Shown: one piece after another, positions 16,214-26,637 of the stretch
How positions within the stretch are numbered: position 1 is the first letter of the stretch
How the letters are laid out: every line of letters begins with the position of its first letter
Assembly: GCA_043392685.1 (NCBI GenBank)
Contig: JBHZGM010000008.1
Source of the DNA: Metapseudomonas sp043392685
Lineage (GTDB): Bacteria; Pseudomonadota; Gammaproteobacteria; Pseudomonadales; Pseudomonadaceae
Direction: 5' to 3' (one strand)
DNA: 64,000 bases
Notes under the pieces: generated by a model
Told to the model about the DNA's origin: nothing
Database searches by the model: none
The model's input: only the letters and a program-made list of their open reading frames with translations
Position numbers and translations under genes: made by a program

Positions 16214-16885
16214 TTAGCAGCTGCACAGCGCGCGGTCGAGCACGGCGCGCAGTTCGAGCGGATGGTGGACCACCACGTCGGCACCCCAGTGCGCGGGGTT
16301 GTCGCTGGGGTGGATGTAGCCGTAGCTGACCGCCGCGGTACGGGTGCCGGCGGCGCGGCCGGACTCGATGTCGCGCAGGTCGTCACCGACGAAGAGCACG
16401 CTGGCCGGGTCCAGGTTCAGCTTGCTGCAGGCCAGCAGGAGCATTTCCGGGTCCGGCTTGCTGTTTTTCACGTGGTCGGGGCAGATCAGTACGGCGGAGC
16501 GGCCGGCAAGGCCGAGCTGCTCCATGATGGGTTCGGCGTAGCGGACCGGCTTGTTGGTCACCACGCCCCAGATCAGCTTGGCCTGCTCGATGTCCGCCAG
16601 CAGTTCGTCGATGCCGTCGAACGGGCGGGTCAGCACGGCGCAATGGCTCTGGTAGCGCTCCAGGAATTCCAGGCGCAGCGGCTCGAATTCAGGCGCTTGC
16701 GGGTCCATCTCGAAAGCGCTGGCGACCATGGCGCGGGCGCCGCCGGACACCACGTCGCGGATCGCCTTCTCATCCTGCGGCGGCAGGCCGCGGTCGGCGC
16801 GCATGGCCTGGCAGATGGCGATGAAGTCCGGCGCCGAGTCGAGCAGGGTGCCGTCCATGTCGAAAAGTACCGCTTGAAGTCGCAT
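16214..16885 (-). CDS. mupP: N-acetylmuramic acid 6-phosphate phosphatase MupP
   Basis: This 223-residue HAD phosphatase has the nucleophile motif FDMDGTLLDSAPDF (Asp at 9 and 11), motif II TNKP, the Lys of HVKNSKPDPEM and the acidic GDDLRDIESGRAAG. It is often labelled phosphoglycolate phosphatase. Its position beside ubiG is that of Pseudomonas MupP, which dephosphorylates MurNAc-6-P in the AmgK-MurU cell-wall recycling route that bypasses MurA and underlies intrinsic fosfomycin resistance. The ATG at 16885 has GAGGAG upstream (inside the ubiG end); a GTG at 16894 is an alternative. Confidence 0.85.
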   Translation of the reverse strand: MRLQAVLFDMDGTLLDSAPDFIAICQAMRADRGLPPQDEKAIRDVVSGGARAMVASAFEMDPQAPEFEPLRLEFLERYQSHCAVLTRPFDGIDELLADIEQAKLIWGVVTNKPVRYAEPIMEQLGLAGRSAVLICPDHVKNSKPDPEMLLLACSKLNLDPASVLFVGDDLRDIESGRAAGTRTAAVSYGYIHPSDNPAHWGADVVVHHPLELRAVLDRALCSC

Positions 16886-16890
16886 GCCGG

Positions 16891-17589
16891 TCACTCCTCG
16901 CGCAGGGTCTGGATCATGTAGTTGACGTCTACGTCGGCTTCCAGCTTGTAGTGCTTGGTCAGCGGGTTGTAGGTCAGGCCGATGATGTCCTTCACCGAAA
17001 GACCGGCGGCGCGGCTCCAGGCGCCCAGCTCGGAGGGGCGGATGAATTTCTTGAAGTCGTGGGTGCCGCGCGGCAGCAGGCGCATGATGTACTCGGCGCC
17101 GACGATGGCGAAGAGGTAGGCCTTGGGGTTGCGGTTGATGGTGGAGAAGAACACCTGGCCGCCCGGCTTGACCAGGGTGAAGCAGGCGCGGATCACCGAG
17201 GCTGGGTCCGGGACGTGCTCGAGCATCTCCATGCAGGTCACCACGTCGAACTGGCCGGGCATCTCGGCGGCCAGGGCTTCGGCGGTGATGCGGCGATATT
17301 CCACCGGCACGCCGGATTCCAGCTGGTGCAGCTGGGCGACCGCCAGCGGGGCTTCGCCCATGTCGATGCCGGTGACGCTGGCGCCGCGCTGGGCCATGGA
17401 CTCACTGAGGATGCCGCCGCCGCAGCCGACGTCCAGCACCTTCTTGCCGGCCAGCTTGACCCGTTCGTCAATCCAGTTGACCCGCAGGGGGTTGATGTCG
17501 TGGAGGGGCTTGAACTCGCTCTCGCGGTCCCACCAGCGGTGGGCGAGGGCCTCGAACTTGGCAATTTCGACGTGATCGACGTTGGTCAT
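16891..17589 (-). CDS. ubiG: Ubiquinone biosynthesis O-methyltransferase UbiG
   Basis: A 232-residue SAM-dependent methyltransferase that catalyses both O-methylations of ubiquinone synthesis. Motif I is VLDVGCGGGILSESMAQRGA and the acidic end of strand two is VTGIDMGEAPL. The UbiG signatures FEALAHRWWDRESEFKPLH, CMEMLEHVPDP and STINRNPKAYLFAIVGAEY are all present. The protein is full length and peripheral to the inner membrane. It precedes mupP with only 5 nt between its stop and the mupP ATG, implying co-translation. Confidence 0.95.
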   Translation of the reverse strand: MTNVDHVEIAKFEALAHRWWDRESEFKPLHDINPLRVNWIDERVKLAGKKVLDVGCGGGILSESMAQRGASVTGIDMGEAPLAVAQLHQLESGVPVEYRRITAEALAAEMPGQFDVVTCMEMLEHVPDPASVIRACFTLVKPGGQVFFSTINRNPKAYLFAIVGAEYIMRLLPRGTHDFKKFIRPSELGAWSRAAGLSVKDIIGLTYNPLTKHYKLEADVDVNYMIQTLREE

Positions 17590-17610
17590 GGAATGTCCTC
17601 GAAACAGAAT

Positions 17611-18936
17611 TCAGCGGCCGGCGATGCGTTCGCCCCAGGCGCGGGCAGTGGCGCCCAGGCGCTCTTCGTCCAGGCGCGTCAGGCGGCCGTCGTCCAGCAG
17701 TTGCCTGCCGTCGACCCAGAGGTGCCGCACCGCGTCGCGCCCGGTGGCATAGATGAGTTGGGAAACCGGATCGTAGACCGGTTGCTGGGCCAGCCCGGAG
17801 AGGTCGAAGGCCACCAGGTCCGCGGCCTTGCCCGGTTCCAGGGAGCCGGTGTCCTGGTCGATGCCAAGGGCCCGCGCGCCATTGAGGGTGGCCATGCGCA
17901 GGGCGCGATGGGCATCCAGGGCGCTGGCCGAGCCGGATACGGCCTTGGCCAGGAGGGCGGCGGTACGGGTTTCGCCGAGCAGGTCCAGGTCATTGTTGCT
18001 GGCTGCGCCATCGGTGCCGACGGCGACGTTCACGCCGGCCTGCCATAGACGCTCCACCGGGCAGAAGCCGCTGGCCAGCTTGAGGTTGGATTCGGGGCAG
18101 TGGATGACGTTGCTGTTGCTTTCCACCAGCAGGGCCAGGTCGGCGTCGTCCACCTGGGTCATGTGCACGGCCTGGAAGCGCGGGCCGAGCAGGCCGAGGC
18201 GGGAAAGGCGCGCCAGCGGACGTTCGCCGCGCAGCTCCAGGCTCTGCTGGATTTCGAAGGCGGTTTCCTGGACGTGCATGTGGATGCCGGCATCCAGCTC
18301 CTCGGCCAGTACGCGGATGTTTTCCAGCTTGTCATCGCTGACGCTGTAGGGCGCGTGGGGGCCGAAGGCAACCTTGATGCGCGGATGGTGCTTGAGGTCG
18401 CTGAACAGCTCGACGCCACGGCGAATGGCTTCGGCAGCGTCGGCGGCGCCGGGGATGGGGAAGTCCAGCACCGGAATCGCCAACTGCGCCTTGATGCCGG
18501 CGGCATGGATGACGGCGCTGGCCTGCGCCGGGAAGAAATACATATCGGAGAAGCAGCTGATGCCGCCCTTGATCTGCTCGGCCACGGCCAGTTCGGTGCC
18601 GTCGCGGACGAAGGTCTCGTCCACCCACTTGGATTCGGCAGGCCAGATGTGTTCCTGGAGCCAGGTCATCAGCGGCAGGTCGTCAGCCAGCCCGCGGAAC
18701 AGGGTCATCGCGGCGTGGCCGTGGGCGTTGATCAGGCCAGGGGCCAGCAGCATGCCCGGCAATTCGCGGCGTTCGCGGGCTTCTGCGCGCAGCGCCACGT
18801 CCCGAGGGGCGAGCAGGGCGATACGGCCGTCGCGGATACCCAGTGCGTGATCCCGCAGCACTACGCCGGCAGGTTCTACCGGGACTATCCAGGTCGGGAG
18901 CAGAAGCAGGTCGAGCGGGGCGTTGGAGCTGGGCAT
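17611..18936 (-). CDS. Amidohydrolase of the TRZ/ATZ family, probable methylthioadenosine deaminase
   Basis: A 441-residue zinc amidohydrolase with metal ligands in NAHGHAAMTLFRG, FGPHAPYSVSD, IHMHVQET and GTDGAASNNDLDLL. Its position divergent from mtnA corresponds to P. aeruginosa PA3170, which was shown to deaminate 5'-methylthioadenosine to methylthioinosine. With a methylthioinosine phosphorylase this feeds MtnA, so the two divergent genes belong to one salvage route. S-adenosylhomocysteine deamination is a possible second activity. The HGH in place of the more usual HTH keeps both zinc-binding histidines. It lies 21 nt upstream of ubiG and may be co-transcribed with it. Confidence 0.88.
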   Translation of the reverse strand: MPSSNAPLDLLLLPTWIVPVEPAGVVLRDHALGIRDGRIALLAPRDVALRAEARERRELPGMLLAPGLINAHGHAAMTLFRGLADDLPLMTWLQEHIWPAESKWVDETFVRDGTELAVAEQIKGGISCFSDMYFFPAQASAVIHAAGIKAQLAIPVLDFPIPGAADAAEAIRRGVELFSDLKHHPRIKVAFGPHAPYSVSDDKLENIRVLAEELDAGIHMHVQETAFEIQQSLELRGERPLARLSRLGLLGPRFQAVHMTQVDDADLALLVESNSNVIHCPESNLKLASGFCPVERLWQAGVNVAVGTDGAASNNDLDLLGETRTAALLAKAVSGSASALDAHRALRMATLNGARALGIDQDTGSLEPGKAADLVAFDLSGLAQQPVYDPVSQLIYATGRDAVRHLWVDGRQLLDDGRLTRLDEERLGATARAWGERIAGR

Positions 18937-19003
18937 GGCGGCGCATCCTGGGCGCAGATTGAAGTGGCGGCAGTATACCCGAGCCAGAAGGGCTCCGGCT
19001 CGC

Positions 19004-19009
19004 TATAAT
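19004..19009 (+). promoter_or_regulatory. TATAAT -10 element upstream of mtnA
   Basis: A perfect TATAAT lies 40 bp before the mtnA start, in the 112-bp space shared with the divergent deaminase gene. A convincing -35 at 17 bp upstream is not seen, so the promoter call is tentative. Confidence 0.45.
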
Positions 19010-19048
19010 CTGCGGTTTTTCCGCGAGTTATGGGGTGGCGAGGTGTCG

Positions 19049-20125
19049 ATGCGTGAACAACTGTTAGCAGCCGAGAAGGTCAAGGCAATCGACTGGCGTG
19101 ACGGCATGCTTCATTTGCTCGATCAGCGCCTGCTGCCGACCGAGGAGATCTGGCTGTCCTACGACTCCGCCGACGGCGTCGCCCAGGCTATCCGCCAGAT
19201 GGTGGTTCGCGGCGCGCCGGCCATCGGTATCAGCGCCGCCTATGGGGTCGTGCTGGGCGCCTGGGCCCGCATCGCCGCGGGCGGCGACTGGCGCGCGGCA
19301 CTGGAAGCCGATTTCAAGGTGCTGTCCGATTCCCGGCCGACAGCGGTCAACCTGTTCTGGGCGTTGAACCGCATGCGCGAGCGCCTGGAGCGGGTGCGTG
19401 ATGGCGAGTCGCCGCTGCAGGCCCTGGAGGCCGAGGCCGTTGCCATCCATGAGAGCGACCGCGAAGCCAACCTGACCATGGCCCAGCTCGGCATGGAGTT
19501 GATCCGCAAGCACCAGGGCAGCCCTCAGGCGCTGCTGACCCACTGCAACACCGGCGCCCTGGCCACCGGCGGCTTCGGCACGGCCCTCGGCGTGATCCGC
19601 GCCGCCCACCTGGACGGCCTGGTGGAGCGTGTCTACGCCGACGAAACCCGTCCCTGGCTGCAGGGCGCGCGCCTGACCGCCTGGGAACTGGCGAACGAAG
19701 GTGTGCCGGTGAGCCTGAATGCCGACGCCGCCGCCGCCCACCTGATGAAAACCGCCGGGATCACCTGGGTGATAGTCGGTGCCGATCGCATCACCGCCAA
19801 TGGCGATGTGGCCAACAAGATCGGCACCTACCAGTTGGCGGTCAACGCCATGCACCACGGCGTGCGTTTCATGGTGGTGGCGCCCAGCTCCACTATCGAC
19901 ATGTCTCTGGAGAGCGGCGACGACATCCCGATCGAGGAGCGTGACGGTTCCGAGCTGCTGGACCTGGGGGGGCGCCGGGTTGCGGCGGAGGTTCATGCGG
20001 TGAACCCGGTATTCGATGTGACTCCGGCGGATCTTATCGATGCCATCGTGACCGAGAAGGGCGTAGTGGAACGTCCCGACGCCGCCAAGATGGCGCAGCT
20101 GATGTGCCGCAAGCGCCTGCACTGA
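19049..20125 (+). CDS. mtnA: S-methyl-5-thioribose-1-phosphate isomerase
   Basis: MtnA converts methylthioribose-1-phosphate to methylthioribulose-1-phosphate in methionine salvage. The 358-residue protein shows RQMVVRGAPAIGISAAYG, LTHCNTGALATGGFGTALG (catalytic Cys), VYADETRPWLQGARLTAWEL and VGADRITANGDVANKIGTY (catalytic Asp). The ATG at 19049 agrees with family length and has GGCGAGG upstream; the reading frame is open further back but those residues are not conserved. A short hairpin with ATTTT at 20126-20144 may end the transcript. Confidence 0.95.
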   Translation: MREQLLAAEKVKAIDWRDGMLHLLDQRLLPTEEIWLSYDSADGVAQAIRQMVVRGAPAIGISAAYGVVLGAWARIAAGGDWRAALEADFKVLSDSRPTAVNLFWALNRMRERLERVRDGESPLQALEAEAVAIHESDREANLTMAQLGMELIRKHQGSPQALLTHCNTGALATGGFGTALGVIRAAHLDGLVERVYADETRPWLQGARLTAWELANEGVPVSLNADAAAAHLMKTAGITWVIVGADRITANGDVANKIGTYQLAVNAMHHGVRFMVVAPSSTIDMSLESGDDIPIEERDGSELLDLGGRRVAAEVHAVNPVFDVTPADLIDAIVTEKGVVERPDAAKMAQLMCRKRLH

Positions 20126-20167
20126 GCCGCCGGTGCGGCATTTTCACCCGGGCGCCGGAGCGCCCGG
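20126..20167 (+). terminator. Two short hairpins after mtnA
   Basis: GCCGC-CGGT-GCGGC followed by ATTTT (20126-20144) is a weak intrinsic terminator. CCGGGCGC and GCGCCCGG (20148-20167) form a second 8-bp stem. The remaining 200 bp to gyrA is the gyrA leader; I see no ORF or clear promoter in it. Confidence 0.45.
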
Positions 20168-20368
20168 CGGGGTAGGTGCGAGGCGGTGACTGTGGTAAGC
20201 TCCGGCAGTTATTGCCGCCCCTCCATCGAAGCGGCCCAATTGCACAGATCCTTGGCTTAACTCGTTGATTTGTCGTGAGTCGCTGCAGCATCTGGCCGCA
20301 GTGACGAGCTTCGCGCCGCTCAGGATGAGAGGGGCGGAGTTTCACCAGAAAAAGGAACCAGGCTTCTC

Positions 20369-23149
<2,781 letters not shown>

Positions 23150-23163
23150 TAGTTGTAGAAACG

Positions 23164-23227
23164 GGCAGGCCGTTGCCGGCCTGTCCATTCGGTAGATGAC
23201 AATCGGCGGGGGCACTGGTGCCCCCGC
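23164..23227 (+). promoter_or_regulatory. Two hairpins between gyrA and serC
   Basis: GGCAGGCCG and CGGCCTGTC (23164-23185) form one stem without a T-run. GCGGGGGCAC and GTGCCCCCGC (23206-23227) form a second, perfect 10-bp stem with a 2-nt loop, 20 nt before the serC GTG. They may mark a processing site, partial termination or a structured serC leader. Confidence 0.5.
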
Positions 23228-23247
23228 GCTACCCAGTGAGAGTGGAT

Positions 23248-24333
23248 GTGAGCAAGCGAGCCTTTAACTTCTGCGCCGGCCCGGCCGCGCTTCCGGAAGC
23301 TGTTCTGCAACGTGCCCAGGCGGAACTCCTCGACTGGCAGGGCAAGGGCCTGTCCGTCATGGAAATGAGCCACCGCAGCGATGAGTACGTCGCCATCGCC
23401 GAAAAGGCCGAGCAGGACCTGCGCGACCTCCTGTCCATTCCCTCGAACTACAAGGTGCTGTTCCTCCAGGGCGGCGCCAGCCAACAGTTCGCCGAGATTC
23501 CGCTGAACCTGCTGCCCGAGAATGGCGTCGCCGACTATATCGACACCGGCATCTGGTCGAAGAAGAGCATCGACGAAGCCAGCCGCTTCGGCCGCGTCAA
23601 CATCGCCGCCAGCGCCAAGGGCTACGACTACTTCGCCATTCCCGGTCAGAACGAGTGGCAGCTGTCGAAGGACGCCGCCTACCTGCACTACGCCTCCAAC
23701 GAAACCATCGGCGGCCTGCAGTTCGACTGGATTCCGGAAGTGGGCGACGTACCGCTGGTGGCGGACATGTCCTCCGACATCCTCTCCCGTCCGCTGGATG
23801 TATCCCGCTTCGGCCTGATCTACGCCGGTGCGCAGAAGAACATCGGCCCCAGCGGCCTGGTGGTGGTCATCATCCGTGAGGACCTGCTCGGCCGCGCCCG
23901 CGCCAGCTGCCCGACCATGCTGAACTACAAGGTGGCCGCCGATAACGGCTCCATGTACAACACCCCGGCGACCTTCTCCTGGTACCTCTCCGGCCTCGTC
24001 TTCGAATGGCTGAAGGAGCAGGGCGGTGTCGAGGCCATGGAGAAGCGCAACAAGGCGAAGAAGGAACTGCTCTACGGCTTCATCGACAAGAGCGAGTTCT
24101 ACACCAACCCCATCACCCACAACGCCCGCTCCTGGATGAACGTGCCGTTCCGCCTGGCCGATGAGCGCCTGGACAAACCGTTCCTCGCCGGCGCCGATGC
24201 CCGTGGCCTGCTGAACCTCAAGGGCCATCGCTCCGTGGGCGGCATGCGCGCTTCCATCTACAACGCCGTCGGCCTCGATGCAGTCGAAGCCCTGGTGGCC
24301 TATATGGCGGAGTTCGAAAAGGAGCACGGCTGA
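23248..24333 (+). CDS. serC: Phosphoserine aminotransferase
   Basis: SerC makes 3-phosphoserine for serine synthesis and the equivalent intermediate for pyridoxal phosphate. The 361-residue PLP enzyme has FNFCAGPAALPEAVL at the start, MEMSHRS, LFLQGGASQQFAEIP and the cofactor lysine in IYAGAQKNIGPSGLV. The C-terminus carries GHRSVGGMRASIYNA. The GTG at 23248 is used because Pseudomonas homologues begin (M/V)SKRAFNFCAG; an in-frame ATG upstream at 23218 lies inside a hairpin and is unlikely. The stop overlaps the pheA start by one base. Confidence 0.95.
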   Translation: MSKRAFNFCAGPAALPEAVLQRAQAELLDWQGKGLSVMEMSHRSDEYVAIAEKAEQDLRDLLSIPSNYKVLFLQGGASQQFAEIPLNLLPENGVADYIDTGIWSKKSIDEASRFGRVNIAASAKGYDYFAIPGQNEWQLSKDAAYLHYASNETIGGLQFDWIPEVGDVPLVADMSSDILSRPLDVSRFGLIYAGAQKNIGPSGLVVVIIREDLLGRARASCPTMLNYKVAADNGSMYNTPATFSWYLSGLVFEWLKEQGGVEAMEKRNKAKKELLYGFIDKSEFYTNPITHNARSWMNVPFRLADERLDKPFLAGADARGLLNLKGHRSVGGMRASIYNAVGLDAVEALVAYMAEFEKEHG

Positions 24334-25439
24334 TGACAGACGCAATCTCCGAGCAGGAACTCAAGGCGCTGCGCCTGCGCATCGATAGCCTCGACGAGAA
24401 GATCCTCGAGCTGATCAGTGAGCGTGCTCGCTGCGCCCAGGACGTGGCCCGCGTGAAGATGGCTTCCCTGCCCGAGGGCGAAAAGCCGGTCTTCTACCGC
24501 CCCGAGCGAGAGGCCTGGGTCCTCAAGCACATCATGGAGCGCAACCAGGGTCCGCTGGACAACGAGGAAATGGCGCGGCTGTTCCGCGAAATCATGTCCT
24601 CCTGCCTGGCGCTCGAGCAGCCGCTCAAGGTCGCCTACCTGGGGCCGGAAGGCACCTTCACCCAGGCCGCGGCGCTCAAGCATTTCGGTCATGCGGTGAT
24701 CAGCACCCCCATGGCCGCCATCGACGAAGTGTTTCGCGAAGTGGCCGCCGGTGCGGTCAACTTCGGCGTGGTGCCGGTGGAGAACTCCACCGAGGGCGCG
24801 GTCAACCACACCCTCGACAGCTTCCTCGAACATGACATGGTGATCTGCGGCGAGGTGGAGCTGCGCATCCACCACCACCTGCTGGTGGGCGAGAACACCA
24901 AGACCGACAACATCACCCGCATCTACTCCCACGCCCAGTCCCTGGCCCAGTGCCGCAAGTGGCTGGACGCCCACTACCCGAATGTCGAGCGCGTGGCGGT
25001 GCCCAGCAATGCCGACGCCGCCAAGCGGGTGAAGAGCGAGTGGAACTCGGCGGCGATTGCCGGCGACATGGCGGCCAACCTCTATGGCCTGACCAAGCTG
25101 TGCGAGAAGATCGAGGACCGGCCGGACAACTCCACCCGCTTCCTCATCATCGGCAACCAGGAAGTGCCGCCTACCGGCGACGACAAGACCTCCATCATCG
25201 TCTCCATGCGCAACAAGCCGGGAGCCCTGCACGAACTCCTGGTGCCGTTCCACAACAACGGCATCGACCTGACCCGCATCGAGACCCGTCCGTCCCGCAG
25301 CGGCAAGTGGACCTACGTATTCTTCATCGACTTCGTAGGCCATCACCGCGATCCGCTGATCAAGGATGTGCTGGAGAAGATCAACCAGGAAGCCGTTGCC
25401 CTGAAGGTGCTGGGCTCCTACCCCAAAGCGGTGCTTTAA
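24333..25439 (+). CDS. pheA: Bifunctional chorismate mutase / prephenate dehydratase
   Basis: The 368-residue P-protein makes phenylpyruvate from chorismate. Residues about 8-95 are an AroQ-type chorismate mutase (LRLRIDSLDEKILELISERA). Residues about 98-275 are prephenate dehydratase with YLGPEGTFTQAAALKHFG, GVVPVENSTEGAVNHTLD and the catalytic Thr-Arg-Phe in NSTRFLIIGNQEV. A C-terminal ACT domain (about 285-368), with GALHELLVPFHNNGIDLTRIE and the ESRPSR-like motif ETRPSR, gives phenylalanine feedback. It is translationally coupled to serC by TGATG. Confidence 0.96.
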   Translation: MTDAISEQELKALRLRIDSLDEKILELISERARCAQDVARVKMASLPEGEKPVFYRPEREAWVLKHIMERNQGPLDNEEMARLFREIMSSCLALEQPLKVAYLGPEGTFTQAAALKHFGHAVISTPMAAIDEVFREVAAGAVNFGVVPVENSTEGAVNHTLDSFLEHDMVICGEVELRIHHHLLVGENTKTDNITRIYSHAQSLAQCRKWLDAHYPNVERVAVPSNADAAKRVKSEWNSAAIAGDMAANLYGLTKLCEKIEDRPDNSTRFLIIGNQEVPPTGDDKTSIIVSMRNKPGALHELLVPFHNNGIDLTRIETRPSRSGKWTYVFFIDFVGHHRDPLIKDVLEKINQEAVALKVLGSYPKAVL

Positions 25440-25440
25440 C

Positions 25441-25521
25441 TGCGGCGGCAGGCTGCGGGCTGCAGGCGACAGGCAGAGTTCGGCCTGTACCTGTAGCCTG
25501 CGGCCTGCAGCCTGAGGCCTG
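25441..25521. repeat. Degenerate CAGGCTG-type heptamer tract
   Basis: The pheA-hisC gap consists almost wholly of a degenerate 7-mer: GGCAGGCTGCGGGCTGCAGG on the plus strand, then its complementary type GTAGCCTGCGGCCTGCAGCC. The two halves can pair into a long imperfect hairpin. It resembles the tract at 16100-16205. Confidence 0.7.
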
Positions 25522-25524
25522 ATT

Positions 25525-26637
25525 ATGAGCTGTGACTTCCTCGCCCTTGCCCAACCGGGCGTGCAGAAACTTTCGCCCTACGTGCCCGGCAAGCCGGTGG
25601 ACGAACTGGCCCGCGAGCTGAACCTCGACCCGGCCGGCATCGTCAAGCTGGCCAGCAACGAGAACCCGCTCGGTCCGAGCCCCAAGGCCCTTGAAGCGAT
25701 CCGCAACGAGCTCGCCGAACTGACGCGCTACCCGGACGGCAACGGCTTCGAGCTCAAGCGCCGCCTGGCCGAGCGCTGCGGCGTGACCCCGCCCCAGGTC
25801 ACCCTGGGCAACGGTTCCAACGACATTCTCGACCTGGTTGCCCGTGCCTACCTGGCTCCCGGCCTGAACGCCGTATTCAGCCAGCACGCCTTCGCCGTGT
25901 ACCCCATCGCCACCCAGGCCGTGGGCGCCACCGGCAAGGTGGTTCCGGCCAGGGACTTCGGCCATGACCTGCCGGCCATGCTGGCAGCCATCGACGCCAA
26001 TACCCGCGTCGTGTTCATCGCCAACCCGAACAACCCCACCGGCACCTGGTTCGGCCCGGCCGCGCTGGAAGACTTCCTCGCCAAGGTCCCGGAAAACGTG
26101 CTGGTAGTGCTGGACGAGGCCTATATCGAGTACGCCGAGGGCGAAGAACTCCCCGACGGCCTCGACTATCTGGCCCGTTATCCGAACCTGCTGGTGTCCC
26201 GTACCTTCTCCAAGGCCTACGGCCTGGCGTCGCTGCGCGTGGGCTACGGCCTGTCCAGCGCCCAGGTGGCCGACGTGCTGAACCGCGTGCGCCAGCCCTT
26301 CAACGTCAACAGCCTGGCCCTGGCCGCCGCCTGCGCCGTTCTTGACGACGCCGAGTACCTGGCCGAAAGCCGCCGCGTCAACGATGCCGGCATGGCCCAG
26401 CTGGAAGAGGGCTTCCGCGCCCTGGGGCTGAGCTGGATTCCCTCCAAGGGCAACTTCATCGCCGTCGACTTCGGCCGCGACGCCGCACCGATCAACCAGG
26501 CCATGCTCGCCGAAGGCGTGATCCTGCGCCCGGTAGCCGGTTACGGCATGCCGACCTTCCTGCGTGTCTCCATCGGCCTGCCGGAGGAGAACGCCCGCTG
26601 CCTGGAGGCGCTGGCCAAGGTGCTCGGTCGTGGCTGA
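25525..26637 (+). CDS. hisC: Histidinol-phosphate aminotransferase
   Basis: A 370-residue class I/II PLP aminotransferase. KLASNENPLGPSPKAL and RYPDGNG are the N-terminal HisC signatures, FIANPNNPTGTW binds the cofactor, VVLDEAYIEYAEG holds the cofactor Asp and Tyr, and VSRTFSKAYGLASLRVGYG includes the PLP lysine. In Pseudomonas this copy (HisC2) lies among aromatic genes and probably also transaminates phenylpyruvate and hydroxyphenylpyruvate; that dual use is inferred from context. It overlaps the next gene by 8 nt. Confidence 0.95.
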   Translation: MSCDFLALAQPGVQKLSPYVPGKPVDELARELNLDPAGIVKLASNENPLGPSPKALEAIRNELAELTRYPDGNGFELKRRLAERCGVTPPQVTLGNGSNDILDLVARAYLAPGLNAVFSQHAFAVYPIATQAVGATGKVVPARDFGHDLPAMLAAIDANTRVVFIANPNNPTGTWFGPAALEDFLAKVPENVLVVLDEAYIEYAEGEELPDGLDYLARYPNLLVSRTFSKAYGLASLRVGYGLSSAQVADVLNRVRQPFNVNSLALAAACAVLDDAEYLAESRRVNDAGMAQLEEGFRALGLSWIPSKGNFIAVDFGRDAAPINQAMLAEGVILRPVAGYGMPTFLRVSIGLPEENARCLEALAKVLGRG

